Below are positions 8,850 through 18,949 of a DNA stretch of 21,259 bases, piece by piece. A program made the position numbers and the translations under genes. The first letter of the stretch is position 1, and each line of letters begins with the position of its first letter. The stretch covers positions 320,813-342,071 of the forward strand of contig NW_003135345.1 in the NCBI RefSeq assembly GCF_000003605.2, in the 5' to 3' direction. The DNA comes from Saccoglossus kowalevskii. Taxonomy: Eukaryota > Hemichordata > Enteropneusta > Harrimaniidae. Below the pieces are notes generated by a model. That model had not been told where the DNA came from, made no database searches, and worked only from the letters and a program-made list of their open reading frames with translations.

Positions 8850-9970
8850 GAGTGGGCCACGCGAGCTTTGGTTAGTTTGCGTCTCAAATTTCCGAATACC
8901 GTGGTTAAATGGATCAATGGAACGGTAGACGCATTGACGAGAAAAAATGAAACACTGTTTTGGGAGCAACAAAATGAGTATAGTGGTTCCTCGCTCTCAA
9001 CGAGATCTCGCCAGCATTTTTAACAATCCTAAATACTGTGGAATAGTCCCAAAATAGCCATACTTCTTCTTCCAATGGTCATGTGATAGTGCAGACGCTT
9101 TGATTTCTCATAATTGTCATACGTCATTCTTTGAAAATATTGATATAACAGTGAAGACGCGTATTTAACTAGACTGTTAAGAGATGTGTCCCAGTCCATT
9201 AGGTGTATTTCTTGATGTATTCGACATTTTAGTGTTATTTTATTATCCTACCGGTAAGCGAATTTCTAAGCACTCGATGAAATTACCGCATTTAAAATGA
9301 TGATGGAATTTGATACGCACCGCCCTAGTAGGTCCAATTTGAACGCAGGCCCAAATTTGCAGATTTGTTTTTACCGGAAAAAGCGTCCATGATGATTTGA
9401 CATCGTTGTCACATAGTTCATTTTTGTCCAAAAAAACTTATCACTACTGATTACTGAAATTAGGATATATTCATTCCTTGCCTGTTTGTCCCCGCTCCAA
9501 AATATGGAAACCCTGACAACAAAATCAACCGCACAAACGATGCATACATGCACATAGTTTCATTTTTTCATTGACGACTTTAAATAAAACGAAAATTTGA
9601 TTTTGACTAATGATAAATGCACTAAATGACAACATCAAAATGATATGGCGTCAGTAACACAACACTTAAGGGAAACATATATACAGAAATTAAATATGAA
9701 AATTGTGACATGTGTTTGAGAGGACGCTCACGTATGGAAAGCAATAATTTCAGTATTAAGAATTCTCTACAACTTGTTGTTTCAAATCGTTTGAAATTGA
9801 TTACCAATAAACATTAGAAAATACACAGAAAATATATAACCCCCAAATCTAAAAATAAAGGGCCGTAGTCGTCGCACCGCGCATATGCGACATTAATTGA
9901 TTTTCCCACAGTTCAATGTGCTCTGAAAAATTTGCCCCGGGCGACACTTGCATTATTTGGCGATTTTTTC
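8850..9970. other. Stretch without a supported gene
   Basis: Three short minus-strand open frames (between 9243 and 9807) lack recognisable domains and, for the most part, ATG starts. Nothing else structured was seen apart from local CpG enrichment near 9860-9960. Confidence 0.4.
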
Positions 9971-9978
9971 AATCCCTT

Positions 9979-10099
9979 CCAATCAGCAAACAAAATACCT
10001 AATTAAAGCTAGGTAACCTCTCAGTTTGTACTCGTTGGTGTGCGCAACAGTCAAAATCGCCATCTTTGTTCATATGAGACCCAATCTCGCGCATGCGTG
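9979..10099 (-). promoter_or_regulatory. CpG-rich promoter-like cluster: CCAAT, YY1-like, NRF1-like
   Basis: The cluster holds CCAAT at 9979-9983, AAGATGGCG on the minus strand at 10057-10065 (a YY1 core) and CGCGCATGCGTG at 10088-10099 (close to the NRF1 consensus). On the minus strand the order NRF1 then YY1/ATG suits a TATA-less promoter. The ATG within the YY1 core opens a 26-codon frame (10063 to 9983) beginning MAILTVAHTNEY. It holds a donor-like TTAG|GTATTT but no convincing downstream exon. Promoter function and direction are inferred. Confidence 0.35.
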
Positions 10100-10673
10100 G
10101 CGCGACGAGCAGTGCCCTTTGACTTCTTGGTTTATGTAAAATATTACGTGATAATGAAATAATGTCAACACCATGCTTATTGAGATAGTTTCAGTAATTC
10201 AAGTAATGAAAGAGCCGAATCGTAGGATCAATTTCATGTTTGCAGTTATGGTTCAAAATTTTGGAAAGCGGTTCTCTAGTCCAATTCATTTAAAGATTTG
10301 AGGACATAATTAGAATAGAACATGAATATTTACTAATTTAAATAGTGATAGCTAGTTAACATATTTCATTTATTTCTAATTCAAATGACTATGAATCAAC
10401 TATTACTAAAACATCACTATTTCGTAAAAATATATTATTTGTAAAAAGGAGGAAATGATTTTAAAGATTTCTACACTACTCAATATGCAAATTGGGTCAT
10501 TAAAACAATGTGGTGCAATTTTATATGTAATTCACTCATAACAGAGTTCTGAATTATTCACAGAATGGTGAGTTAAATTTACAAAATATCAAAAACACAA
10601 AATACCGTTTGTTCAAAACATTTATCAAAGCGTGTACAGCAACTTCGAAGCGTGCGTCACCGAGAAAGCGAGT

Positions 10674-10766
10674 GATTGGTGTTGCAATACATTTTTTGCT
10701 CGTGAAATGATTTGCCACTTCCCTGGCAGTGAATCCCTTCGTATTGAAAGGATAATGTTGACGTCA
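10674..10766. promoter_or_regulatory. Inverted CCAAT and CRE cluster
   Basis: ATTGG (reverse CCAAT) near 10674 and a perfect CRE, TGACGTCA, at 10759-10766 lie about 85 bases apart. A second perfect CRE is at 11000-11007. Two 8-base palindromic CREs within 250 bases are unlikely by composition alone. Together with the E-box-like TCACGTG at 10902 they hint at a regulatory region. Confidence 0.35.
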
Positions 10767-10908
10767 CTGTGTTTTTTTCAAATGTCAGTAGAATGATAAA
10801 GTGTGCTGTTATAAAAAATAAAAACAAAAAATAAGCGTATCTAAGAATGTCTTTGTTGTCACCGGGTAAACGTGTCGTTAGCCCCTTGGCTTGTCATGGA
10901 ATCACGTG

Positions 10909-10909
<1 letters not shown>

Positions 10910-10938
<29 letters not shown>
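10910..10938. repeat. (TA)n microsatellite
   Basis: An uninterrupted run of about fourteen TA dinucleotides. It is a probable length polymorphism and a cruciform-prone tract, and it sits between the two CRE sites. Confidence 0.95.
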
Positions 10939-10942
<4 letters not shown>

Positions 10943-10999
10943 CCAAATTCTCCCAGGCACGTTATGCCCTTACCAGGTCTATATAGCGTTTGTTTCAGG

Positions 11000-11007
11000 T
11001 GACGTCA
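11000..11007. promoter_or_regulatory. CRE palindrome TGACGTCA
   Basis: A second perfect CREB/ATF consensus site in this part of the window, 234 bases after the end of the first. A TATA-like tctatatagcg lies just upstream near 10978. Confidence 0.35.
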
Positions 11008-11907
11008 ATAAACACTAAGTAATGCTGTTAATTATTCATAATGAAGACATCCCCATAGGACAAAAACAAACGCTAAAACTAACGACAGACGTATTTCTAA
11101 TGGTTGTGGCACTCTAATGCAACAGTCAGACATTTGGGGTTAAAACTATCGTTGTCTTCTGTGCACGTTCACATTCAAACTGTTTTATGGGCTGTAATTA
11201 TGTTCTGTAATTACGACAGTTCTATTTTTTATCAAAATATTATAACTTAGATAAACACCACTGAATAAATTAGCTCAACTACCAGGTATGTTAAAGCTGA
11301 AAATAAGACCATAATAAACACATATCAGACAATACACACAATAAAGAAAATAGATACAGACAAGTACAGATATTGAAAACATTATGTTTTATAACATGTA
11401 TGCCACGAAAACGTGTCATTGCGCCATCAACCCACTTGCAAAAACACTACTATATAACGTAGCAAGAATATTTTGAAATCCCAAAAAAAAATCCATTTTC
11501 GTAAGATAATGTTGTTATCATAGTTTCAGGCTTTGGTTTCTTTGAAGTCGGCGATGTCATTACATTACTCGGTTGGTATACAATATACCCTACGGAGGGT
11601 CAATATTTCATAACAGTAAATGTATACTATGTTTGTCTTCGCCATTTGGTGTCTTCTCAAAAGTACTAATTCACGTTTGGTACTTCGGCATAAAAAACGA
11701 AACAAACGAAACTTTAACTCCAGATCTTAACAGATCACAACGAACTTCAATGATTGCGTTCAGCTATTAATGTGCGCGGTGAGGCAGCAACAGATTCTGT
11801 TATACAAGCTGAGCACATATTGCTTCATCTAACTACCAGGATACGTCGTGTCTGCTATATTATAACGACAACAGCATGTGCCTCTATAATTATAAATGTA
11901 ATGTGAC

Positions 11908-12022
11908 TATGAGGATACCTCAAAGTATGCACGAAGACAGTACAGCTGGAGTATCGACCGACGCGCAACGGAAGTCGATGCGCGGCGTACAGTCTGAGTG
12001 CATACTTTGAGGTATTCTCGTA
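11908..12022. ncRNA. Long hairpin, candidate microRNA precursor or foldback element
   Basis: Arms at 11911-11932 and 11998-12019 are reverse complements over 22 bases, with one G-U pair if transcribed from the plus strand. Three further base pairs extend the outer end, giving 25 continuous pairs. Inward, pairing resumes as AAGAC/GTCTG-like, GTAC/GTAC and ATCGAC/GTCGAT blocks separated by small internal loops, closing on a short GC-rich loop. The total is about 115 nt, in the range of animal primary microRNA hairpins. The mature sequence does not match any microRNA I can recall. Either strand could fold. The alternative is a short inverted-repeat transposon remnant. Confidence 0.4.
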
Positions 12023-12066
12023 ATAACCTTATTATTATATAAATATTTTCCTTCCAAGGACACACC

Positions 12067-12264
12067 ATGGAATACCGAAATGTTAGAGCAGAATCAGCGA
12101 ACATTTTTGTGTGGAGTCCGGTCAAACCCTGGTGGCAGCCATGTTTGTTTTTATTATTAGAGGACGCTTACGCGAGTAATCATTCCATGTTTGGAATTCG
12201 CATTTCCTTATATGGTAGGACAAAAATACCCCGTAAAATACCACAAAATTATGGCATGCTGTAA
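12067..12264 (+). CDS. Short ORF with good Kozak context, doubtful
   Basis: The 65-codon frame starts at accATGG 45 bases after the long hairpin, reads MEYRNVRAESANIF and includes a WWQP motif. No domain, signal peptide or membrane helix is convincing apart from a short LFLLL run. An antisense frame overlaps its start. At this length in AT-rich DNA, chance is the likelier explanation. Confidence 0.12.
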   Translation: MEYRNVRAESANIFVWSPVKPWWQPCLFLLLEDAYASNHSMFGIRISLYGRTKIPRKIPQNYGML

Positions 12265-12265
12265 C

Positions 12266-13180
12266 TCATGGCGTTACGGTGACAAATGTACAATTATAAC
12301 TTTTATTATTTAATTTTGTCTGTTGTAATTTGGAAGATTTATATTCTGTATCTTCTCACGCGAACTACATTATTTTATTCAATAGTCATAACGACCCGTA
12401 CATACGCATATGATAACTCAGAATAGCGCATTTCAAATGGCTTCACACTAGCACCATAAAGCGCAATACAATGCTAGTAATTCCCGCCATTTATTTCAGA
12501 AAAAAATAACTTGTAATGCAACATGGTTTATTGAACATGATATCATAAAAGCTGAATACTAACGTGTAGCATTTATATTGAAGGCGGACTAGCACAGCTA
12601 GAAAATACAATCGTAGGTTTCCAGTGAAATGCATCGCTGCATTTACGTAATAAAGTAGTTCGTCTCGTGGTTATTAGTCTGTCGAATTGTTCATTAGATA
12701 CCTCCAACGACAGGCACTATATTCCGAATTTACTGTGATGATAACACTTGTCTCAATTATTAATTTACCTAAAATAATAATTTCAGTATAAATAACGTTT
12801 TTCTTATATTAATAAATAGTTCAATACGTCCAATGAATGTAGAGCAATGATCGGTTATTCCTACAACCATTTTGGAATCTCTTTTCATATATATATATAT
12901 ATTATTTATTTTCATCACACTATTTATCTTTGCACATTTTAATAAAAATATTCGTCTGCCAGTTAGCATTACACTATTCCACTTTACTTTTGGATGCACA
13001 TTGTGACATCAAATACGAGTTGATCAAACGCAGACAGCTACAACAATAGGACATTATTTCGTATAATCTAAATATTCGGTTAATTTTGATTAACTTCTTT
13101 GACAGTATTAATAAAAAAAGAACCACTGCAGCAACGACGGGTGACATTGAAAGTTTTCTTCTTTGTGCCAACTTTAATTA
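12266..13180. other. Stretch without a supported gene
   Basis: AT-rich sequence with a (TA)8 tract at 12887-12902. Two overlapping minus-strand open frames (12769-12999 and 12974-13171) lack recognisable features. An ETS-type CCGGAAGT motif lies at about 13184. Confidence 0.4.
12887..12902. repeat. Short (AT)n microsatellite
   Basis: Eight AT dinucleotides in a row, continuing into a T-rich stretch. This is simple sequence only. Confidence 0.85.
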
Positions 13181-13974
13181 CAGCCGGAAGTCATAAATAG
13201 ATTCAGTACTGCTTTCAAAGCCTCCTGTTCGTAAATGAATCGATATGCATTTTTAATTTATATATTTTGTAAGAGTTATTGCTTTAGAGGGCCTTTCGCC
13301 GATAAAAGAAACACGCTGCAAACAGACATGCTCAAAGGTCTCAATATTTCAGTTACTATAGAAACTGTTTCTTGAAAAAGCTGCATGCGAAACACTATAT
13401 ACTTTGTTTATGAATGAATAAGAGACTGGCAAGCCATTTTTACGATGTAATTCTCAATTGTTCGCCGTATAAAAACAGATATATACATCACCTATATATG
13501 CATGTGTGAGTTTTACTCAAAGCCGTCGACAATGCAAGCTCTTCTTTGAGATTAGGCCGTCGCCATAGCTACGCTTTGAGCACACGTGATTCTTTCAATC
13601 AGATAATAATATTTTGGGATGCATAATGATGGGACTGCAACCTTGAAAGATTAGAATCTATACACAGATCGATGCATTCTTTCGACGTTACGACGAATGT
13701 ACATCACAATTACGTAGCCAGGGGCTTCGGAACATTTTGATTTCCGACAAGTGCCGAGTTTTTAGACCTTCTAACAACAGCTGAACATAACAACTGACCA
13801 AATAATCAAAGCAAATCTGTAAATAAAATGCCATCGTTTAGTGCAACGTGTATTCTTTTAGTCAATTCGTATCATGCATTTAACAGCAACAACAATGATA
13901 TTTGTATCAAATTCTATTTTCGACATTAAAGGTACAGCACTATCGTAAATGTGCATGTACGCGGTGTGCTTAGT

Positions 13975-13989
13975 CGCGCACAGTGCGCG
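13975..13989. repeat. GC palindrome CGCGCACAGTGCGCG
   Basis: A perfect 7-bp inverted repeat around a single central base, unusually GC-rich for this window. It may be a protein-binding palindrome. No neighbouring gene was found. Confidence 0.4.
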
Positions 13990-14697
13990 GTTAATTAACA
14001 TGAAATGACAGGAAGTTATTATAATTGCGAATCTATAATCGTAAAATACAAAAACTCATGATGACACGGCGATATTGAACGTTATAATGAATTTTGGCCT
14101 GAAAATACGAACAATTTTTTTTTATTTTGGTGTTTCCTGAATGAGTGTTCATGAAATTGAATCACCAATATTCTGACACGATTTAATCTATTTGAAATCT
14201 ATAATTATACTGCGAATAATCTTGTTTTATTGGGTATCATAGGCAATGATAGGTGAAATATATCAGCGCTCACATCTGTCGTGATCAATGTTTCTAATTA
14301 GGAGGCCTTAGCAAAAGAAAAACTACCAATTCGTCACTGATACATTGTTAGAAAATAGCACGCTCACAGACGCTCGCGCTTGTGTGCACGTTAATAGCCG
14401 CGCGTTTACATTCATATACAATCATTAAAACTAGTCAGTCGTCGTGCAACGAGCGTTCATAATTAGCGTGAATCAACAAACGTCGTGTACGTCGCATGGT
14501 ACCCGTATCAAACACGTCGCATCACGATGATTGGGCGCTAACGATGTTATAAAGTTTGCGATTTGATGAACGGTCATGACTATATGCGTACTTATAACCA
14601 GATCTTACGGTGGTGACAAACTGTTCGCCTCATTATTTCAAAACATATACTTTAACACGGTGGTGTTTGAGTTGGTCGAGTTTGTTTAAGGTGTTGG

Positions 14698-14710
14698 GCG
14701 CCATCTACTC
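14698..14710 (-). promoter_or_regulatory. CTCF-like core (minus strand)
   Basis: On the minus strand the sequence reads GAGTAGATGGCGC, matching the AGATGGCGC core of the CTCF motif used in bilaterian animals. A second CTCF-like core in the opposite orientation lies about 700 bases away at 15412. Confidence 0.35.
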
Positions 14711-14901
14711 TTTTCAATACATATGAACATTACGGTCAATGTGAACAATTGCAACAGGTTCACGGATTTCTTAGGTAGGTACACGAATGGCTCCGCCTCG
14801 ATGAATAATTGTCACATCAGAGAGACAAATCTCCAAATAACTCTCAGTTAACAATTGTTTGAACGTATAGTAAGTGACGCGCATTTAGATTATATGCTTA
14901 C

Positions 14902-15891
14902 TTAGACTACCAGCGTTTCCATCGCGCTAAAAGCAATAGGAAATACAAAAGGTCTGTCATATTTATATTCAACACAGCTCATCCCCCCAGAAATGTATTG
15001 GCGGGAAGAGAATGTTGACAACATGTAATCTGTAGTTACGATCAACTTGGGAAACCGTAAGAAAAACGGTTCCCTGAATGTAATTATAGTCTTTTTATAC
15101 GCAGTCCAATTATTATGCAATAAATACTGACATCTATTAACCTTATAACTACCAATACGTAGCAATATTTAATCTCATAAATTGCTAAATGTTACTATGA
15201 TGCAGACGCAAGAATACAGTCTTTAACGTGTTACTATAATAACAGTAAAGATTTATGTGATCTATCATTTTAATCGAGGAATACCCAAAATAAAACAAAA
15301 ACGCCACAATAAAAATAATATTACTGGACTATGCAGATACTTGTCATATCCAACATTTGTTGCTGAGCAATAACTTCAAAGTTAAAGCATGAGAATCTCA
15401 CAAACACTGACAGGGGGCGCTATTTCATATGAATTGTCAAGGCTCGCAGAAAAACACAAAAAAACACTCTATATCATTCAAATACTATGCAAATTAAACA
15501 CATATTTTAGAGAACAAAGCGAATACTAATGTCTCTGTTGTCTTATACAATGAACCTGTTTCAAAATAAAATAATAATATATCAACAAATTTATACGTGA
15601 ATATATTCATTATTACCAAAATATAAATGAGATTACATTAGCACAACATGCACACAATGGCTTGACGATATTATACTTCATATATACTTTCTAAAATGTA
15701 GCTATAACTTTCAAAAAATAGGAAAGACTGATAGTAGCCGCAGAACTTCCAAATCACCAAATGTGAATAATAAACGATTTTACAAGTTTTATTATATTTG
15801 CTTTCGTTTTCAAAATGTTACTCAAATTACCTTGTAACTCCGAAGCATCAAATTCACATACTCGACTCGTTATAGTGTGCAAGATTGACAT
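14902..15891 (-). CDS. Tentative two-exon coding region, about 62 aa, unknown function
   Basis: On the minus strand a T-rich acceptor (gatattttttaag) precedes 15896-15831, which ends at a good donor (CAAG|GTAATT). Only one of its frames is open, with an ATG at 15891 reading MSILHTITSRVCEFDASELQ. The proposed next exon, 15029-14902, follows a moderate acceptor (gatcgtaactacag) and keeps the phase: G plus AT gives Asp, then YMLSTFSSRQYISGG, ending METLVV and a stop. A possible noncoding first exon is at 17128-17031. No domain or membrane segment is recognised. Support is splice-site quality and phase agreement only; a chance arrangement is quite possible. The second exon lies in a longer open frame that starts at TTG. 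Confidence 0.22.
15412..15422 (+). promoter_or_regulatory. CTCF-like core (plus strand)
   Basis: AGGGGGCGCTA is an almost ideal CTCF core (AGGGGGCGC) and stands out in AT-rich surroundings. With the site at 14698 it forms a divergent pair. Occupancy cannot be judged from sequence. Confidence 0.4.
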
Positions 15892-16362
15892 TGTATCTTA
15901 AAAAATATCTTGGAACATTTAAATAAATATTTTTTTCACAAACCTTGGAATTATTACAAGTACGAAAAAATGTCACCCGACCTTTAATGGATACACACAA
16001 AGGCTAACGAACGCACAGGAGAACATCAAGACCAATTGTTCAGAGAAGGCAAATATTCAATACAGGTAAACTGATACTCGTAACACCGACATTTCTATTT
16101 GGAATGCAATGCGCATATTATTTGTTACGCGCGCCAAGGGGTATGAACATTAACTTACCTACTAACAGCTAAAACACGTTGGAGGGAACATAATTTGTTT
16201 TTCTAATTAAGCCCCACTCCGTTAAGTTAATTAATCACTTTAGTCACTCAATTCAGTACTCAAGGCTGTATCGAGGTAGCAACTAGGATAATTGTCAAAC
16301 AAGCTTACATAATGCGCTATGAGCCTGAATGTGAAAGTACATACTATGTTTTGACAGCGTGT

Positions 16363-16440
16363 ATGTACATGAAAATGGCGACGTTGTTGCGGCTGTATTT
16401 TTTATTTTTGTTTGATTCTTTAAAAAAGACGAGTGTGTAA
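16363..16440 (+). CDS. Short ORF with YY1-like start context, doubtful
   Basis: Three in-frame ATGs lead into gaaaATGGCGACG, a start codon in good Kozak context that also resembles the YY1 core. The frame reads MATLLRLYFLFLFDSLKKTSV before the stop at 16438-16440. A hydrophobic stretch after one Arg is followed by a basic end, which resembles a signal or targeting peptide. It is too short to judge, and no splice donor breaks the frame. Confidence 0.15.
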   Translation: MYMKMATLLRLYFLFLFDSLKKTSV

Positions 16441-16828
16441 TAGCAATGTAATTTTTTAAACACAAATTCTGAATTAATTAATTATTACATTTACTAATTA
16501 GTTGTATATCGATTTATCTGCGTAATATTGCAGTATTCAGCTATTGTCAATATATTATCTTATTTATATATATCTTAATGTTTTCAATGTATGCAGTTCA
16601 TTGAAAGTTTATTCCAGTTCTTACTCGCACTCCCACACACTCTTAATACAAATATTACTCGACACAATTCGTTTCAGATATTTGATATTTTAAATAAACT
16701 TGTAGAGATCGATATAATAATTAAAACAAACGAGCACGTTGCCATTACAAATCCTATAAAAAACTTATATCTAAATACTCGCGAATATTATTGTGCCTTC
16801 TAATTGAACAGTTATGTGTTTTCGTGTT

Positions 16829-16868
16829 CGTGTGTGTGTGCGCGCGCTCGCATTTGTGTGTGTGTGTT
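16829..16868. repeat. Alternating GT/GC tract, Z-DNA-prone
   Basis: From 16829 to 16847 pyrimidine and purine alternate perfectly over 19 bases, a (TG)n run followed by (CG)n. A second GT run follows to 16868. Such tracts favour left-handed DNA under supercoiling. It lies 36 bases upstream of the NRF1 palindrome. Confidence 0.7.
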
Positions 16869-16903
16869 TGAAAGAAACGTTTTTTTTTCACGGGATACAA
16901 CTA

Positions 16904-16913
16904 GCGCATGCGC
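16904..16913. promoter_or_regulatory. NRF1 palindrome GCGCATGCGC
   Basis: A perfect copy of the NRF1 core palindrome, extended imperfectly on both sides (CTA before, TTAG after). It is surrounded by AT-rich sequence but adjoins the alternating GT/GC tract, a pairing seen near TATA-less promoters. The gene it would serve is not clear. Confidence 0.4.
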
Positions 16914-17030
16914 GTTAGCTATTAAATTATGTTACATCATTACGCTATAAAGTCTACATTCAAAAGATGTTCACAGCTGACTTCTCATCGCTAAATGTCG
17001 CTATCGATAAATAATTTAGAAATCTCTTAC

Positions 17031-17128
17031 CTTGTTAAATGACAATCATTCTAATAACTAAATACTGGCTCTGATTACGAACTGTTCATTCTGACCCACC
17101 ACCAATTAGCGTTCTCAAGCATCCAAGC
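17031..17128 (-). other. Candidate noncoding exon with strong splice sites
   Basis: A very good acceptor (ttacctattctttag) is followed by 98 bases and a near-consensus donor (CAAG|GTAAGA). All three frames contain stops, so if it is an exon it is untranslated, either a 5' UTR or part of a noncoding RNA. It lies on the same strand as, and upstream of, the tentative coding exons at 15891-14902, to which it could be spliced. Confidence 0.25.
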
Positions 17129-17502
17129 CTAAAGAATAGGTAATTACGTCAAATAGCTGAGTTTTCTTGCAATTCACTGAAAATACAATTTCTTTTGTTC
17201 GAATCATTTTTTCCCCTGATGTGTAATTGTTATCTTCGTCGTCATGAGCCGATATTTTCTGTGCACAATGTCTTCAAACCTACTAGGCATATTTGCTATT
17301 CAATCTCACTCAAACCTGCAGCCGAAGTACATTCCCATACCCTAATTCAATTGCGCGCGACATGTCAGCGAATTCCTTGAAATAAATTAACATCATAACT
17401 TAGTATAATCAATGATTCTATTCCACGTATTCTGTGTCTATTATAAAACACACTTTAATATTTCTTTTTCATTCACGCTCTCATTATATAACTTTACTCC
17501 TC

Positions 17503-17566
17503 GATACTACGCAGCAGTAAACAGTCGACAGTAACCATGCGTACACATGCATGGCTGCGTAGAATC
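17503..17566. repeat. 64-nt hairpin with 13-bp stem
   Basis: GATACTACGCAGC (17503-17515) pairs with GCTGCGTAGAATC (17554-17566), with one mismatch. The loop contains CCATGC (17535-17540) facing GCATGG (17549-17554). It may be a structured RNA or a foldback remnant. Confidence 0.4.
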
Positions 17567-17770
17567 TGTGATTCATATCGAACACGGCATATCAATCACC
17601 GCGACCTTCCACCTAATTAAACGTCTCTTGTTAGCCAATAATGAAGTCAGAGTGACCTGATTCATGACATTGAACATATACTTCTTCCCGGAAAGCATAT
17701 ACACCGCGGGCCATGATCAGATCCCAATGTAGACTGAGTCACTGTGTTATACAAATGAAAAGAGTGTACT

Positions 17771-18372
17771 AAGGCCGTGAGACAATTCATGAGCCAACGC
17801 ATCGAAAACGCAAGAGTTGCCTTGTGTGTATGGTAAGAATTGCGTTGCTAAAATGCTCCGTCACCACAGTTGCCTCGTGTACTTTGCGTTGCCAGTTGCT
17901 CATTTCCCCCATAAATCCCGAATTCGTTTTCAAAAATAAAACGTGTGATGTCTTCCTTCAACATCTAGGTCATCTATATTAATTTTTCCAAATCACTTCT
18001 GTAAAATAACACGACCTCTTGCAAGGATTCGCAGACATTCCTTATTGTAATTTGTCCTGTAATTTAGTATTTACTTAGAAACAGATGGAACCCTCTTCTG
18101 ATTGACTAATCACAATTGCTGGTAGTATAGTACAAATAATCAACATTTACCTATAAAATATACGTCCAGAGTTTTAAACAACGCTTGAAATTGCGCGGCA
18201 AAGAATGGGCTGGTCGATAGTATTCTGCCCATGCGCAAAAAGGGGGATTTGGCAACGAGTCGCGCATTCGGTTGCCTCTGGTAACCTATATTGTCGTCTG
18301 CATGCTACTGCATGTTTCTTCATTCGTTGCTGGGTGCGTTGCATCATGAATTGCTTGGCGTAACACGGCCTT
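17771..18372. mobile_element. 602-bp MITE-like element with terminal inverted repeats
   Basis: The ends are inverted copies. Both begin AAGGCCGTG. After a short length difference both continue CAATTCATGA, then CAACGCA two bases later. Subterminal regions of about 150 bases on both sides are rich in GTTGC/GCAAC words and each contains a CCCCC run (near 17908, and GGGGG near 18242 on the right), as expected for inverted subterminal transposase-binding sites. The interior is AT-rich with no open frame, so the element is non-autonomous. The flanks CTA and TTA may be a degenerate three-base target duplication, which would suit a PIF/Harbinger-type origin; that assignment is a guess. Confidence 0.7.
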
Positions 18373-18374
18373 TA

Positions 18375-18925
18375 GAATTGCCGTTTTAAAAACAGAACGA
18401 GTAAATTAATTATTTCATAACAATATGAGGTTATTACAAGTACGCTTTGTGACTATTGAATTGAATACAAGTAAAAATGTAAATTTCAAGTGAATCAATC
18501 AAGTTATGTCTATAATACATTGCTTTCGTTATTATTACAAAAACGTCGAATTAATTGCTCAGTAATCAAATTATTCTCATTAGCAATCCAAGAAAAAGGG
18601 AACAGATTTCGTATCACTAATGTAGAATTAGTGTCCAATATAATAATGGGAAACGAAGAGGTTGCTAATACAAGTACCGTAATGTGAACGAACCTTACGT
18701 TGCCACGTATTGCGATAATAGCTGAGCCTGGAATCCCTTGAACATGTACTAGCATTTACTGCGTTGTATAATGATGGCATTAAGACCGTAATAAGGGATA
18801 AAGCATTGAAAAGGCGGGAGTGTAAATTGGAATAAATTCTGCACAGGTAGAAACAATCGATAGCTTACAGGAAAAAAAAAACAGACCCACACACCTGTGT
18901 ACCGTGAAAGCAACTCCTGCGTGAA
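18375..18925. other. Stretch without a supported gene
   Basis: Overlapping sense and antisense short open frames between 18490 and 18755 show no recognisable features, and the sense frame starts at GTG. Confidence 0.4.
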
Positions 18926-18949
18926 ATATGCAAAAACCAATTTGCATAT
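18926..18949. promoter_or_regulatory. 24-bp octamer palindrome
   Basis: ATATGCAAA (18926-18934) and TTTGCATAT (18941-18949) are exact reverse complements around six bases. Each half contains a POU-octamer-like ATGCAAA. It parallels the octamer pair at 4869-4890. Confidence 0.4.

Noticed and set aside
8663-8917. 84-codon minus-strand open frame
   Set aside because: It translates the dispersed AACCTCCGCCAAGGA repeat and is not an independent gene.
11998-12019. let-7-like tgaggta in the right hairpin arm
   Set aside because: Only the first seven bases match the let-7 seed, and it lies in the wrong arm; the rest differs.
16156-16200. Minus-strand exon-like segment ending at GTAG|GTAAGT
   Set aside because: The donor is excellent but the acceptor is poor, and the phase does not match the tentative exon at 15896-15831.
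16591-16803. 70-codon plus-strand frame with an ATG
   Set aside because: AT-rich codon content with many Asn, Ile, Leu and Thr and no motif, so it looks like chance.
18510-18755. 81-codon minus-strand frame
   Set aside because: It overlaps an equally long plus-strand frame, has no recognisable features and has no supporting splice sites.
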